A stretch of DNA of 64,000 bases from a delta proteobacterium NaphS2 (GCA_000179315.1 ADZZ01000218.1:36559-100558); one strand, 5' to 3'; positions 19,101-27,820 are shown, numbered from the stretch's first letter. Notes: generated by a model from the sequence alone, not told the origin. Translations and numbers: made by a program.

Positions 19101-19517
19101 GTCGCCCGTAAACTGGTTGATGGTGCCCTCATGTTTGTGGATCTCGTCCATGAGGATCTTGAAACACTTGTCCATGATCTCATGGACCTGTTCCGGGTCG
19201 AGTTTTTCGGAAAGCCCCGTGAAATCCGACACATCGGCAAAAAGCACGGTCACCAGCTTGCGCTCCCCCTCAATAGCGGACCGGGTGGTCAAAATTTTAT
19301 CGGCCAGGTGTTTCGGGGTGTAGGAGTGGGGGGCGGAATAGTCGATCGCAAGATCTTTGGATCGATCTTTCAGCGGGTGTCCGCACTCATTACAAAATTT
19401 GCTCCCGGAGGGATTAACCTTACCACAGGCCGGGCATGCGAATTCCATTTTGGTGCCGCACTCATTGCAGAACTTCGCGCCTTCGGGATTCTCGAACTGA
19501 CACTTGGGACACTTCAT
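16170..19517 (-). CDS. adenylate/guanylate cyclase - ATPase - TPR protein, copy B
   Basis: A 1115-residue paralogue of 11236-14598 with the same order: double zinc ribbon, cyclase domain with Asp95, Asp139 and Asn216/Arg220 conserved, ATPase with GEAGVGKS, then TPR repeats. Residues about 62-690 differ from copy A at only a handful of positions, and the DNA there is nearly identical at a constant offset of about 4919 bp. The zinc ribbon (residues 1-60) and the TPR part after about residue 690 have diverged. That pattern points to recent duplication or continuing gene conversion of the catalytic core, with specialisation of the ends that probably bind partners. The second messenger is assumed to be cAMP by family; the sequence does not prove it. 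Confidence 0.9.
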   Translation of the reverse strand: MKCPKCQFENPEGAKFCNECGTKMEFACPACGKVNPSGSKFCNECGHPLKDRSKDLAIDYSAPHSYTPKHLADKILTTRSAIEGERKLVTVLFADVSDFTGLSEKLDPEQVHEIMDKCFKILMDEIHKHEGTINQFTGDGVMALFGAPVAHEDHAQRACHAALAIQRAVKAFGEKISGDYGIDFKMRIGLNSGPVIVGAIGDDLRMDYTAVGDTTNLASRMEGLARPGTVFISRNTRRLVQGYFDLKALEKVPVKGKEEPQAVFELLGAGGATSRLEASAAKGLTRFVGRKNAMAALMDAYEKVKGGTGMVVGVVGEAGVGKSRLLLEFRRQLPRDEFGYLEGRCIHFGSAIPYLPVLDILKHYLEITEGEGEPAVKKRVREKILGLDEEFQNILPPIFDLLSLKVEDETYLRLDPRVKREKLFEALRNLIVRGSQERPLVLAIEDLHWIDRTTEAFLDYFIGWLATAGVMLILLYRPEYTHPWAGKSYFSRIGLDQLTLKSSAELVKAILEGGETAPELNELILKRAAGNPLFMEELTHSLLENGAIEIKDQRYVLCREASDLQVPDTVHGIIAARMDRLEESLKRIMQVASVIGREFAFRLLQAISGMREDLKYQLLNLQGLELIYEKSLFPELEYIFKHALVQEVAYNSLLSARRKEIHQRIGRAIEELYAGNLEEFYEMLAYHYGRSDDKEKTLEYLDLANRKAARLYALEDAMGYFKAAMGLLDVLPNTAQHRLVRISMLVNNVFVFQLLEKFPDYYGLLLKYEPVAAALDNPGLLGGFYARKGHCEWHFGGFDESLETARKAIDLCEACDNAFDAAYAYMTCLGSHVYKGNFATVLALKEKAFRSFENAFSLRGYVYSCWAVSQAYAWMGQWDNAVQEGERALKAAEEHSDVSLSSFATWTLSVAYLRKGDTVRGLELAELAVQKASSPLDHLATRTVLGLAICRAGEPEKGIDYLIENIHEFRKAGADTYSVIFGVCLGEGYLLNHQYNEAKQELEDILKLAEKLGMKFYIAWCHHLLGEVSLKIEPAREKAPSADTCFENAIAIFSETKAENFLALAYGGLGRWYRLKGNVAEARDYLSRALEIFERLGTLLEPDKVREELAQLPEA

Positions 19518-19550
19518 TGTTCTACCTCACGTTCCGAAATTATTTAAATA

Positions 19551-19618
19551 CGACGTCCCCGGAATTGGTCCTATCATCGGTGAAAATATTTGGGGTTGAG
19601 GGACGTCCCCTTATTCCC
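19551..19618. repeat. GGGACGTCCC-type palindromic short repeats
   Basis: CGACGTCCCC at 19551-19560 and GGGACGTCCCCTTATTCCC at 19600-19618 share the palindromic core GACGTC with its flanking C/G runs. The second is repeated almost exactly at 30300-30319, and related sequences lie at 27977-27987 and 28082-28091. The pattern resembles REP-like elements mobilised by REP-associated tyrosine transposases. Confidence 0.5.
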
Positions 19619-19629
19619 TTATTACTTTG

Positions 19630-20793
19630 TTATTTCAGGAGATGTGTCTGGCCAGTTCGGACAGCATCAAATATCAGCTTGACAGTTACCATCATTTTCC
19701 CAAATTTTCCTTTTTTATTTTCCGCAATAATATCCAAAAGTTCTTCCCGAGTTTGAGGTGGTGATATCTCTTTAGATTTCTTAGATAGTGAGATTGAGCC
19801 AGTCGGGCATTTAGAAACACAAATTCCGCATCCAATGCACCTGTCAAGACTAACAACGGCACTTTTTCCCTTTTCAACCACTTTTACAGCATCAACCTGG
19901 CAGCTCCTTTCACACTTTCCACATCCTTCGCAAGCTTCTTCGTTCACAACGGCAAAATAATTTGTGGTCCAATAATCCAAGGGCTTTGGGAGGTTTTTTT
20001 GCATGTTCAGTATCCCACAACAACATCCGCAGCAAGAGCATACAAAGTCAATATCCTTTGTATTTGACGGCTGAAGCACCAATCCCTCTTTTTGATTCTC
20101 CTCAATGATAGAGATCGCTTCATCTTTGTTAATAATTCTTGCTGCGCCCATTTCTTTAAAGACGCCAGCCATTTCACCTATGCCAAGGCATGTTTCTTTC
20201 CTATTCGTAACCTTGCACGGATTGCCCTCTATTGATTTTTTATTGCGGCAAATGCACTCAAGAATGAAGAAAGGACCGTCTGATTGTTGCAGGAGGGCGG
20301 ATATTTCGTCATACGTGCTCACATTGTGTTGTGGATAAATGCTTTTTTTAATTGGGATGGTTCGCATTTGTGGTAGTTTTGTACTGATAAAATCTACCCC
20401 AAAAGCTTTGCTTGACGTATACTCATCAAAGTCCTTTATAAATTCAGGGGTCAGATTCTTCTGTTGAAATTCATACATCCCTACAACCAGCGGCAAGCAA
20501 CAATAATGGTTTTTAGCATTTTTTGTTTTTCTTTCAACACCGCCCTTTTTCAAAATTCGTTCAAGAATCTCTTCTAATTCTTGTTCGGATTTAACGACAG
20601 CCTGAGCCTTTTTGAAAATGGTATTTACCGGTTCGAATTTGTAACTCAAAAAGGTGACAATTTCGGCCTCTTCGGGAGAAAATATGTGTTTTAAAATTCT
20701 TATCTCTGCCCCTGACTTCGTTGAGGGAAATCCGATAGCTTGGTTATTCAAATGTCGTTGCAGTTTGTTATAAACTTGGTCGGTTGATTCCAT
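19630..20793 (-). CDS. 4Fe-4S dicluster protein with N-terminal winged-helix-like region
   Basis: A 387-residue protein. The first 90 residues are helical and resemble a winged helix (ILKHIFSPEEAEIVTFLSY, then LEEILERILKKGGVER). The middle has cysteine clusters (ECICRN, CKVTNRKETCLG and the striking CSCCGCCCG). The C-terminus is a 2x[4Fe-4S] ferredoxin domain (CEGCGKCERSC, CIGCGICVSKC). The preferred start at 20793 has AAAGGAGGGA just upstream; the frame opens 17 codons earlier. Related proteins occur in anaerobes as ferredoxin-like electron carriers of unknown partner. The CCGCCC run may ligate another metal centre. It is separated from its neighbours and probably monocistronic. Confidence 0.8.
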   Translation of the reverse strand: MESTDQVYNKLQRHLNNQAIGFPSTKSGAEIRILKHIFSPEEAEIVTFLSYKFEPVNTIFKKAQAVVKSEQELEEILERILKKGGVERKTKNAKNHYCCLPLVVGMYEFQQKNLTPEFIKDFDEYTSSKAFGVDFISTKLPQMRTIPIKKSIYPQHNVSTYDEISALLQQSDGPFFILECICRNKKSIEGNPCKVTNRKETCLGIGEMAGVFKEMGAARIINKDEAISIIEENQKEGLVLQPSNTKDIDFVCSCCGCCCGILNMQKNLPKPLDYWTTNYFAVVNEEACEGCGKCERSCQVDAVKVVEKGKSAVVSLDRCIGCGICVSKCPTGSISLSKKSKEISPPQTREELLDIIAENKKGKFGKMMVTVKLIFDAVRTGQTHLLK

Positions 20794-21098
20794 TCTGCTC
20801 CCTCCTTTTGCTCCCATCAATACCTCAAATGCGGTGTTATCCATAAAAGCAACAATTAAGCCAACGTACCGATGCTTGTGAGCCCAATTTCGGTGGATAT
20901 GCTCTTAAACACTCTTTTGAGATTTCCACTTTTTGATTTATCGATTTGTATTGTATGGAGGCATGTAACCTCTCTTCTTGATCAAAGGCCGTCCATTTTC
21001 ATATACGCAAAGGGGGCAAATTCCATCGGATCAACTTCATCCTAAATTTTCGAGTTCGGGGACACCTATGCCGCCCTCATTTTGATTGTAAGTTGGAA

Positions 21099-22148
21099 TT
21101 ACTTAATCTCTACAAGACCATCTATCGCTAACAGTTCCAGGTTTTTTGTAATTTGAAAAGGTGGTTCATCGTACACTCCGGCATGAATGAGTATTCTGGT
21201 TCCAGGACAAATCTTCTCAAGTGAAACCGCTGCACTCACCGAGTGAAAAGGATTACCGAATGTCCCGTATTCCGAGGTAGAGGCGTTATTGTCCACCACG
21301 ATTGGACTGGGGGCCTGCACGTGTGCAAATGACCAGGGCTGGTCTATGTAGTCAGTACAGAGGATATTGAATCCCAAATTGGCAGCACTCACCCACTCGG
21401 AGGAAGTTGTCAAGTCATACCTCCGCCAGAGATATTGATCATTCGGATCGATAGTGACACCACCCATGTCAAAGCTATCTAAACTGATAAAGCCGATGTG
21501 CTGAACGGGATGCTTTGTAGTGTTAGTGGCATCAGCGTAGCTGGCTTCGCTCATAAACAAATAATCATCAACCGGTTTTGCATCGTTTTCGTCGAAAATT
21601 GCAATATAACGCTTGCCCCGATCGAGAAGCTCCTGGTAGCTGGGCCAGACTTTGCCATCAATATTTCTCCATTCTGATGCCCGATAAAGTTTATTGCCGA
21701 AGTAACTCTTCAATTTAGCCACCAGCAGATCGATCACCTCGTACGGCTGATCATCATCGAATTTACATTGACACAAAAAGGGGGGGACCGGGATTGTCTG
21801 ATCTTTGATATCGAACCAAATAAACGTCAGACGCTCCTGGGATGAAGCGGCACTAGCTATCTGTTCTAACGCGTTATCAAGCCCATAATCGCTATCAGAA
21901 CACAAATGCTTGACCTTCAGAACGTTGTTTTGCATGCAGATATCGATTTCAATAAACCAGGTGTTCCAGTCATCGATCTGGCTGGTGATGGATACGCTTT
22001 TGTCGTAGGAGTTGTGGCTGCCTTTGAATGCAGAATGCCCAAGTCCCTGGGCGCTGCCGCAACGCGTTTCAAGAAGCAAAAAAAACACAAGACCTGTGAA
22101 AACAATATTCAAAAATTTTATTTGGTTATGTCGTCTTATGCATCTCAT
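21099..22148 (-). CDS. exported PLC-like phosphodiesterase with C-terminal beta-helix-like module
   Basis: A 349-residue protein with an N-terminal signal segment (FLNIVFTGLVFFLLLETRCGSA). The catalytic-domain features match the PLC-like phosphodiesterase TIM barrel (PI-PLC X type): KGSHNSYDK with its early His, then WFIEIDICM, VKHLC with a second His, and IWFDIKDQ. This suggests cleavage of phosphodiester bonds in lipids or glycerophosphodiesters, acting outside the cytoplasm. The last 65 residues form a separate module (VVDNNAS ... GNPFHSV ... GTRILIHAGVYDE ... LLAIDGLVEIK) that recurs at the end of the next gene, 22232-23437. It resembles the first turns of a DUF1565-type right-handed beta helix. 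The start codon has only a weak ribosome binding site. Confidence 0.65.
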   Translation of the reverse strand: MRCIRRHNQIKFLNIVFTGLVFFLLLETRCGSAQGLGHSAFKGSHNSYDKSVSITSQIDDWNTWFIEIDICMQNNVLKVKHLCSDSDYGLDNALEQIASAASSQERLTFIWFDIKDQTIPVPPFLCQCKFDDDQPYEVIDLLVAKLKSYFGNKLYRASEWRNIDGKVWPSYQELLDRGKRYIAIFDENDAKPVDDYLFMSEASYADATNTTKHPVQHIGFISLDSFDMGGVTIDPNDQYLWRRYDLTTSSEWVSAANLGFNILCTDYIDQPWSFAHVQAPSPIVVDNNASTSEYGTFGNPFHSVSAAVSLEKICPGTRILIHAGVYDEPPFQITKNLELLAIDGLVEIK

Positions 22149-22231
22149 TATGTTCTACTTTCGGCACTGAGTTAGTTGTGGCAGCTACTGAAGTGTCGCA
22201 GGCACCAAGACCAGATGATAGTGATCAATTC

Positions 22232-23437
22232 TTATCTTGTCGTGCCTATCTTGACCAGTCCCCCGTCAGAAAGCAACTGCATCCTCAGAGAGATTGTAAG
22301 AGTTTCTGGATACGAACCGGTTTTGATTTTGATCCGCGCCCCATTCCAATGGTAATGCTCGATAAGATTGACGGCGCCAATGACGGTTTTTTTCGGATCA
22401 AACGGCCTGCCCCAATCCCTATCATTGCCATTTATACCGTCAACAGTGATGGTCTGCGTATAATGCTTGAGGTAGATTTCATCCGCACTACCATCGTTAT
22501 CCACCATAAAAACATGAAGTTGGCCTGTAATTTTTGGTGCTTCCGGCGCTTGGTCGTCGTCCAGATCCCAAATGGTTATTCCTTCCGGCTCATCCCTATT
22601 ATCAAACCACCCGCCAGGATGGAATTCATAGTTGAAAAGACCATCTCCATTCGTGGAACGAATTACCCTTCTCCCGGTTTGCAAATCAAATACATTTATG
22701 CCATCATTTGCATAATGGTCATCATAAAGACCAGATACAAGATATAACAGGCTCCCACTTTCTGTTATCACCCCTCCCTGCTGATGATTTATAGCTAGTA
22801 GATTTTGGGATTCATCACGAAATGTAAACATACCCATTGGGTATATTTTCACCTCATTTGGTATAAGATCCCATTTCAGTTTGTAAATAAGACATTTAGT
22901 ATTTTGCTCACTTTGAGCATACACATTACCGTCGGGATCGATTGCAGCCCATCCTGATCCGGCACTCAACTCGGCATATCCTACATAACCAAGGTCACTG
23001 GATCGAAAAACAGCTAAAATCCCAACCGGACCTCCTGTCACCGGTATGACAAGGTAACCCTTATTATCGTATTTTTTATTCTTATAGTAAGTTAGGTCTC
23101 CAAAATGATTATACCCCTTGCTTGCGAGTTCGGGGATCTCGTCAAGTATAATCCGTTTAACTCCATCGGCATTAGGCGATACGGAACTGAGATCGTAAGT
23201 TGCCGGAATTTTCCATAATGACCGTTCTGCTGGATCGCTATCGTCTGGGTCCGACTGAGTGATAAACCAATTTTCATCATCATGGGTTATTCCTTGAACG
23301 TCTTCGTGATATCCAGGGTTGGCATTAGAAGGATAGTCGCCTAGACATTGATAGTAGCTATCACAACTCTCCTGAGCAATTCCAATTCTTGGAAGGCTCA
23401 TAAGGAAAAATATTATTATGGCCAATAGAGTTTTCAT
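22232..23437 (-). CDS. exported protein, beta-propeller-like, with the same C-terminal module
   Basis: A 401-residue protein with a clear signal peptide (TLLAIIIFFLMSLPRIGIAQ). The body has repeated beta-strand blocks with Asp/Gly turns (GITHDDENWFITQS, GDLTYYKNKKYDNKGYLVIP, AAIDPDGNVYAQS), which suggests a propeller of the NHL/SMP-30 type, without a catalytic signature I can defend. The C-terminal 70 residues (TVDGINGNDRDWGRPF ... GARIKIKTGSYPE ... LLSDGGLVKI) match the C-terminal module of the neighbouring PLC-like protein. A GGAGGC lies 14 bases upstream of the start. It is probably secreted together with its neighbours in this cluster. Confidence 0.6.
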   Translation of the reverse strand: MKTLLAIIIFFLMSLPRIGIAQESCDSYYQCLGDYPSNANPGYHEDVQGITHDDENWFITQSDPDDSDPAERSLWKIPATYDLSSVSPNADGVKRIILDEIPELASKGYNHFGDLTYYKNKKYDNKGYLVIPVTGGPVGILAVFRSSDLGYVGYAELSAGSGWAAIDPDGNVYAQSEQNTKCLIYKLKWDLIPNEVKIYPMGMFTFRDESQNLLAINHQQGGVITESGSLLYLVSGLYDDHYANDGINVFDLQTGRRVIRSTNGDGLFNYEFHPGGWFDNRDEPEGITIWDLDDDQAPEAPKITGQLHVFMVDNDGSADEIYLKHYTQTITVDGINGNDRDWGRPFDPKKTVIGAVNLIEHYHWNGARIKIKTGSYPETLTISLRMQLLSDGGLVKIGTTR

Positions 23438-23532
23438 ATAAAAAAATTGTTGCCTCCAGGTATTACAGAGCTCAATCGGTTTTGTGGATTATTGAAATTA
23501 CTGATGTCCTCTTCCATTCGATACAATCCATA

Positions 23533-24834
23533 CTATTGGAGCGTTACCAGAACAAGCACCAAGCCTTTGCCCTTATCCAACGGAGACATTGCTTTTCCGA
23601 GGATCGCTCCCTGAGCGCGGGAATAATCGTTCACCCTCATGGCATGACCGGGTACATTCGACGTGGTAAGCAGATCTCCTGGTTTAATGGGGCCGTTCTC
23701 AGCGTCAGCCAGACAATAAACCCGACCGGATATAGCGACCGCGCGACTCCCGTTGGCTATAGTTCCCGTTTGGCCGAGGACCATACCTGTTTCGATTCCA
23801 CCCGCACCGCTGATGATTCCCACAACCTTGCGGTCGTAGATCTGCTGTGCAAGCATAAGGCCACCAGGACGTCCAGGGTCAATGCTCACCACCATCCCCG
23901 GTAAGGGGTCCAGTTTTTCTGCCCCTTTATTAACATCAAACCGCTCTGAAATATCTGCGCCGCCCCGGATTTCGAGTATGGTGGTACTCACACCGCCCTC
24001 ATTCCATATACGGCCAGAGTTTTCCACGATAAAATCGTGTTCTCCGCCATCCCCCCCGAAACCTTTGATGAGCGCGCCACTTCCGTCATTGGAGAAGACG
24101 GCGGTGGCGTCATCACTGTTTGGACTGTCATTCTTGGCATGAATCGCAATCCCGTGCACACTTGCAGCTGTAGTGTAAAGCACAGCACCGGCAAGTCGTT
24201 CTCCTTTGAGGGAAGAGAAAAATCCAGCATGCTGCGAAACAGACAAGGTTTCTCCATAAACACCAACTCCTGCAAAGCTCTTGCCGTAGATCCCGATAGC
24301 ACTGGTAGAGCTGAACCCATTGACCCCAGCCTTAAAACTGTTAGTGCTTTTGGTGTAACCGTATACACCATAACCAGTTTCCGATTTGCCCACGACCCCA
24401 TCTTTGTGAACACTGGTCCCATAGACTCCTACACCGTTAGTGTTTTTTCCGTAAACGCCGTAACTGTTCTCTCCGCCGAGCGAAAGCCCGTAAACGCCCG
24501 TACCGGTCGTTCCATTGACAACACCATTCACACCGACGCCGGAATCCTTGTAAGCTTCAAAATAGCCACCGAAATTTATCCCACTGCCAGCTGTCGTGGC
24601 AAGGCCGCGCACGGCAATGTTTCCAGAAGTAGTAGCGTCTATACCCATGCCACCTCCACCATTGTTGATGGTCAAAATGGGATCAGAACTGATGGCATTT
24701 AGGCTGTCACCGGTGCTGTTGACATATCGTGAATCGTAAAGATCATTGTCGCCTGCTACATGCTTTGGCCAGAAAGAGCTTGATAGAATAAAAATCGTAG
24801 TAAGCCCTAAAATAATTTTTACCTTAATATTCAT
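23533..24834 (-). CDS. exported GVYG-repeat protein
   Basis: A 433-residue protein with a signal peptide (VKIILGLTTIFILSSSF). Residues about 60-220 contain many short repeats of the G-V-Y-G type (GVNGVVNGTTGTGVYGLS, GVYGKNTNGVGVYG), as in extended beta-solenoid or fibre proteins. The C-terminal third is a conserved domain I have seen in many bacterial surface proteins: LPGMVVSIDPGRPGGL, VVGIISGAGGI, GRVYCLADAENG, KPGDLLTTSNVPGHAM, KGLVLVLVTLQ. Its function is unknown to me, but it may be a trimerising cap or chaperone-like tip. The ATG at 24834 has AGGGGGAAG before it. The gene is probably part of the surface-protein cluster. Confidence 0.65.
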   Translation of the reverse strand: MNIKVKIILGLTTIFILSSSFWPKHVAGDNDLYDSRYVNSTGDSLNAISSDPILTINNGGGGMGIDATTSGNIAVRGLATTAGSGINFGGYFEAYKDSGVGVNGVVNGTTGTGVYGLSLGGENSYGVYGKNTNGVGVYGTSVHKDGVVGKSETGYGVYGYTKSTNSFKAGVNGFSSTSAIGIYGKSFAGVGVYGETLSVSQHAGFFSSLKGERLAGAVLYTTAASVHGIAIHAKNDSPNSDDATAVFSNDGSGALIKGFGGDGGEHDFIVENSGRIWNEGGVSTTILEIRGGADISERFDVNKGAEKLDPLPGMVVSIDPGRPGGLMLAQQIYDRKVVGIISGAGGIETGMVLGQTGTIANGSRAVAISGRVYCLADAENGPIKPGDLLTTSNVPGHAMRVNDYSRAQGAILGKAMSPLDKGKGLVLVLVTLQ

Positions 24835-24931
24835 GTTCTTCCCCCTATTAGCGTTCTTTGTCATGAGATGGTCTTAATCTTCCGCTATAGTGCCTATAAT
24901 GAGTATAAAAGAATCATAGTAACAGCCTAAG

Positions 24932-24979
24932 GGTCTTCATTCTTTACAGTTTTCTGGGACAATGTGAAGAATGAAGACC
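24932..24979. repeat. 13-bp perfect inverted repeat between surface-protein genes
   Basis: GGTCTTCATTCTT at 24932-24944 pairs exactly with AAGAATGAAGACC at 24967-24979 across a 22-base loop. It lies just downstream of the Zn-phospholipase-like gene and upstream of the GVYG gene. There is no T-run, so a simple rho-independent terminator is unlikely; it may stabilise mRNA ends or bind a protein. Confidence 0.55.
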
Positions 24980-24997
24980 TGAGACTCTATTTCTTTA

Positions 24998-27790
24998 CTA
25001 TACCACCTTCAGTACCACCTCTATTTGGCCTGTAACCCCGTTAGGGGAGTCACCAAACTCGTAGTTTACCGCTATGCGATATGTGCCAAAGGCAGCAATC
25101 TGACTTGCCGCAAAGCTCGCACGCAACTGAATGTTTCTATGGACAGGCTGTACTTCAAGTTCCAAGCCGAATTGGGCTGGTGGGCCTATTTGGGGAGCCA
25201 CTCTGCCCACCTTCAATATCTGTGGCGCCAGGGTCCAGGCAATATCACACTTCGGCGGTCCCATGTAAGGCTCCCAATGACAATCCCACATCTTCTGGGT
25301 TAGTGACAAGGTCACCTCAGCGTGAGGCGGGTTAACAGGTTCCTCTCTATTTCCATCCAAATGTAGCTGGGGTTCGACCTTAAGCACCATCGGACCTTCA
25401 GGGGATTGTTTTATAGTAAGTTCAGGGGTTGAGATTTTAAGAAGGTGGTTGCGATCAGGTCCCGGACTATAATTCATCAAAGGATGGTCGGGAAACATTT
25501 CGGATTGGGGATAGGCGATTGTGCTTGGGTCAGAGTCCAGAACATCGCCAGGATGGACTCTGCGCATTAAGTGCCCTCCCAGATCGCGCCCCTCGAACAC
25601 CATTTGAAGTGAGTACTGTTCCTTTGAACAATTAAAGGGTTCAAAAGAGCCCCAATAAAAGAACCCCTGATCATCGTCTCGGGCCTCGGTGAGCTCCACT
25701 TCATGGTCCATCACTTGTCCCGTTCCTGGGTAGATGCCCTTGAGGTGAAGTGATATTTCACGCATGCGGCGGCCTCCGTGGAGGTTCTTCCAGCCTGGGC
25801 TAAACATCACGAAGATATAGGCTGGCCGGTCCAAACTAAGAGGATGGTTTGCTGCGATTTGCAGCGTTCGCTTTTTTCCATCCAGTTCCCAGTGCGCCTC
25901 ATAAAACATACAATGGGCCTGAGCGCCGGGGAATGTGGCAAATTCTTCAGGCGTGGCCCGAGGCTCCCATTGCATGACAGCCACACGCTCTACAATGGGA
26001 GGGCGGTTGACAATTTCCCAGAATTCCTGTAGAAAGCCAGCGCAGGCGGAGATGGTATTGACTGCAACGTTGTCGGTCAGTTCAAAATATGGTGCCGTTT
26101 TATCATCGTCTTCCGAATCTATATCAGGGTCGGCATTGGGAACTGGGAGGGGGATCAGCTCCAACCAACCGCAACCAAGGCCCGACTCCAATCCTGATTC
26201 TGTGTGAGCTTGTATGGCATAATCTGCAACGGCTTTAAAATAAGCGTTAAAATTCGGGTGGCGTTGAATTCCTCTTTGCTTTAGTACCTCATCATTTGGG
26301 CTAAATTCATCTTCCTCAATGAGCTTTTCGTGACCAAATTCCATGTCACTGGCGGAATCCCAGCAACCGGCTTCTGTGCTTGCAGCGACAATAGGAGAGC
26401 AAAAAGGATCAAAAGGCAGACAAAAAGTTGCGACAGCTTCAAGAGCAAGAATGTCGCAGTAATGAAACGTTTCGTATGCTTCGGGTTCGGACATGGAACT
26501 TCCAGCGTGGTCTACAAGCAAGGCATGGTCAGGATGACCCTGATCCTGTAAAAGGTGCAGCACATGTCCCATGATCAGCCAAGCGCGCCGCGTGGCATCG
26601 GGATCTTCTAAACTGTATTGATTAATTGCTTCACGGAAATTAAGGCCGTTTGGCCTTGGGTTTTTCGAGGTTGGAGGGGGGCCAAAGGCCCAGTCGCGCG
26701 CACTGTAGTAACGATTACCGGGCATGGTTGGTTCAGCGAAGCTCGGATTTAAGGGGAAATACCACTGGTACTCCAACCCCTCGTCTTCACCCCCAAAGTG
26801 GTGGTGATAACGGCCGTAACCAGAATAGTCCCAATAGTAATTTACGTTGACGATGTTCGAATTTGCGTTGACGAAGTTCGTATCACCACTGAACCATTTA
26901 GTGTAAAAAGCCGGCATAACACCTGTCTCATCTTCGTATATAGTCCCTGCAATCAATGGATGATGCCGAGTATGATCGTATGTATCGCCGGCATTGAATT
27001 CATCCTGCATGAAGTACTCATGATATATCTCCGCATAGATACCGTCATCAATGTCTATCTCTTTGATCAGATTAATGGTTTTTTGGGCCCATAGGGAATG
27101 TGTACTTCCACTCCAACCACCTATGTTCGGAATGTTTAAAAATAGCATCGAAGGTCGGATTTGACCGGGAATCATTTTTTTCGGATCTCGACGCGGTTGT
27201 TTGGGAAAGCCTTCACTGGGACCAAAGGTGGTTGATAGTCGCTTTTGAATGTCCGGACCACGCAATTCACTGGTAATACGCTGGATTAAGTGGCTCTCTC
27301 GAGAAATCAGTACTTCGAGGTTTATCTCCATTTGGCCCAACCGCTCAATAACTCGGCTTGCAATCGATTCGGGCAACACCATTCCAGAATCTGCACGAAT
27401 CCGCTCCAAAAAACCCCTTGGGTCCTGCAGAGCAGGTAGTTCCAGGTCCCCTAATCTTACCAGCCAAAATGCGTTTATTTCTTGCGCCTGGACTTCTCTC
27501 CTTTGTAACAACAACTCAACAGTTTGTGAGTAATAGTCCGGGTAAGGTTCACCCGATAAACTTATCCATTTGTTCGAGTGGAACTTGCGCCCTAAGCCCT
27601 TACTGCCGGACCAGAATAGTTCTGCCTGCGGTATCGCCTCACTGCCCAGAAAAAACTGTACGTATTGTTTGTTACGTGCAAAATCCAGATCACCTTCCAA
27701 AACTAGAGTTTCGGTTAATTCTGTACGGAAATGGTATTCCCGCATATGCTCTGAGGCTTCTAGTATCTCTTCTAAAGACAATAATGGCAT
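24998..27790 (-). CDS. large protein with zinc-dependent phospholipase C-like core
   Basis: A 930-residue protein. The central part contains MGHVLHLLQDQGHPDHA followed by further His and Asp residues (HYCD), matching the His-rich helix of the zinc-dependent phospholipase C / S1-P1 nuclease fold. An upstream YDHTRHHPL stretch and the YHHHFGGE segment add potential ligands. About 400 residues of beta-rich sequence follow, likely Ig-like or C2-like domains. No signal peptide is evident at either possible start, which is odd for a protein beside three exported ones. The ATG at 27790 has AAAGGGGGAA upstream. The substrate is unknown; the match is to the motif, not to the full-length family. Confidence 0.55.
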   Translation of the reverse strand: MPLLSLEEILEASEHMREYHFRTELTETLVLEGDLDFARNKQYVQFFLGSEAIPQAELFWSGSKGLGRKFHSNKWISLSGEPYPDYYSQTVELLLQRREVQAQEINAFWLVRLGDLELPALQDPRGFLERIRADSGMVLPESIASRVIERLGQMEINLEVLISRESHLIQRITSELRGPDIQKRLSTTFGPSEGFPKQPRRDPKKMIPGQIRPSMLFLNIPNIGGWSGSTHSLWAQKTINLIKEIDIDDGIYAEIYHEYFMQDEFNAGDTYDHTRHHPLIAGTIYEDETGVMPAFYTKWFSGDTNFVNANSNIVNVNYYWDYSGYGRYHHHFGGEDEGLEYQWYFPLNPSFAEPTMPGNRYYSARDWAFGPPPTSKNPRPNGLNFREAINQYSLEDPDATRRAWLIMGHVLHLLQDQGHPDHALLVDHAGSSMSEPEAYETFHYCDILALEAVATFCLPFDPFCSPIVAASTEAGCWDSASDMEFGHEKLIEEDEFSPNDEVLKQRGIQRHPNFNAYFKAVADYAIQAHTESGLESGLGCGWLELIPLPVPNADPDIDSEDDDKTAPYFELTDNVAVNTISACAGFLQEFWEIVNRPPIVERVAVMQWEPRATPEEFATFPGAQAHCMFYEAHWELDGKKRTLQIAANHPLSLDRPAYIFVMFSPGWKNLHGGRRMREISLHLKGIYPGTGQVMDHEVELTEARDDDQGFFYWGSFEPFNCSKEQYSLQMVFEGRDLGGHLMRRVHPGDVLDSDPSTIAYPQSEMFPDHPLMNYSPGPDRNHLLKISTPELTIKQSPEGPMVLKVEPQLHLDGNREEPVNPPHAEVTLSLTQKMWDCHWEPYMGPPKCDIAWTLAPQILKVGRVAPQIGPPAQFGLELEVQPVHRNIQLRASFAASQIAAFGTYRIAVNYEFGDSPNGVTGQIEVVLKVV

Positions 27791-27820
27791 AATTCCCCCT
27801 TTCAGGCGATGAGCGTGCAT

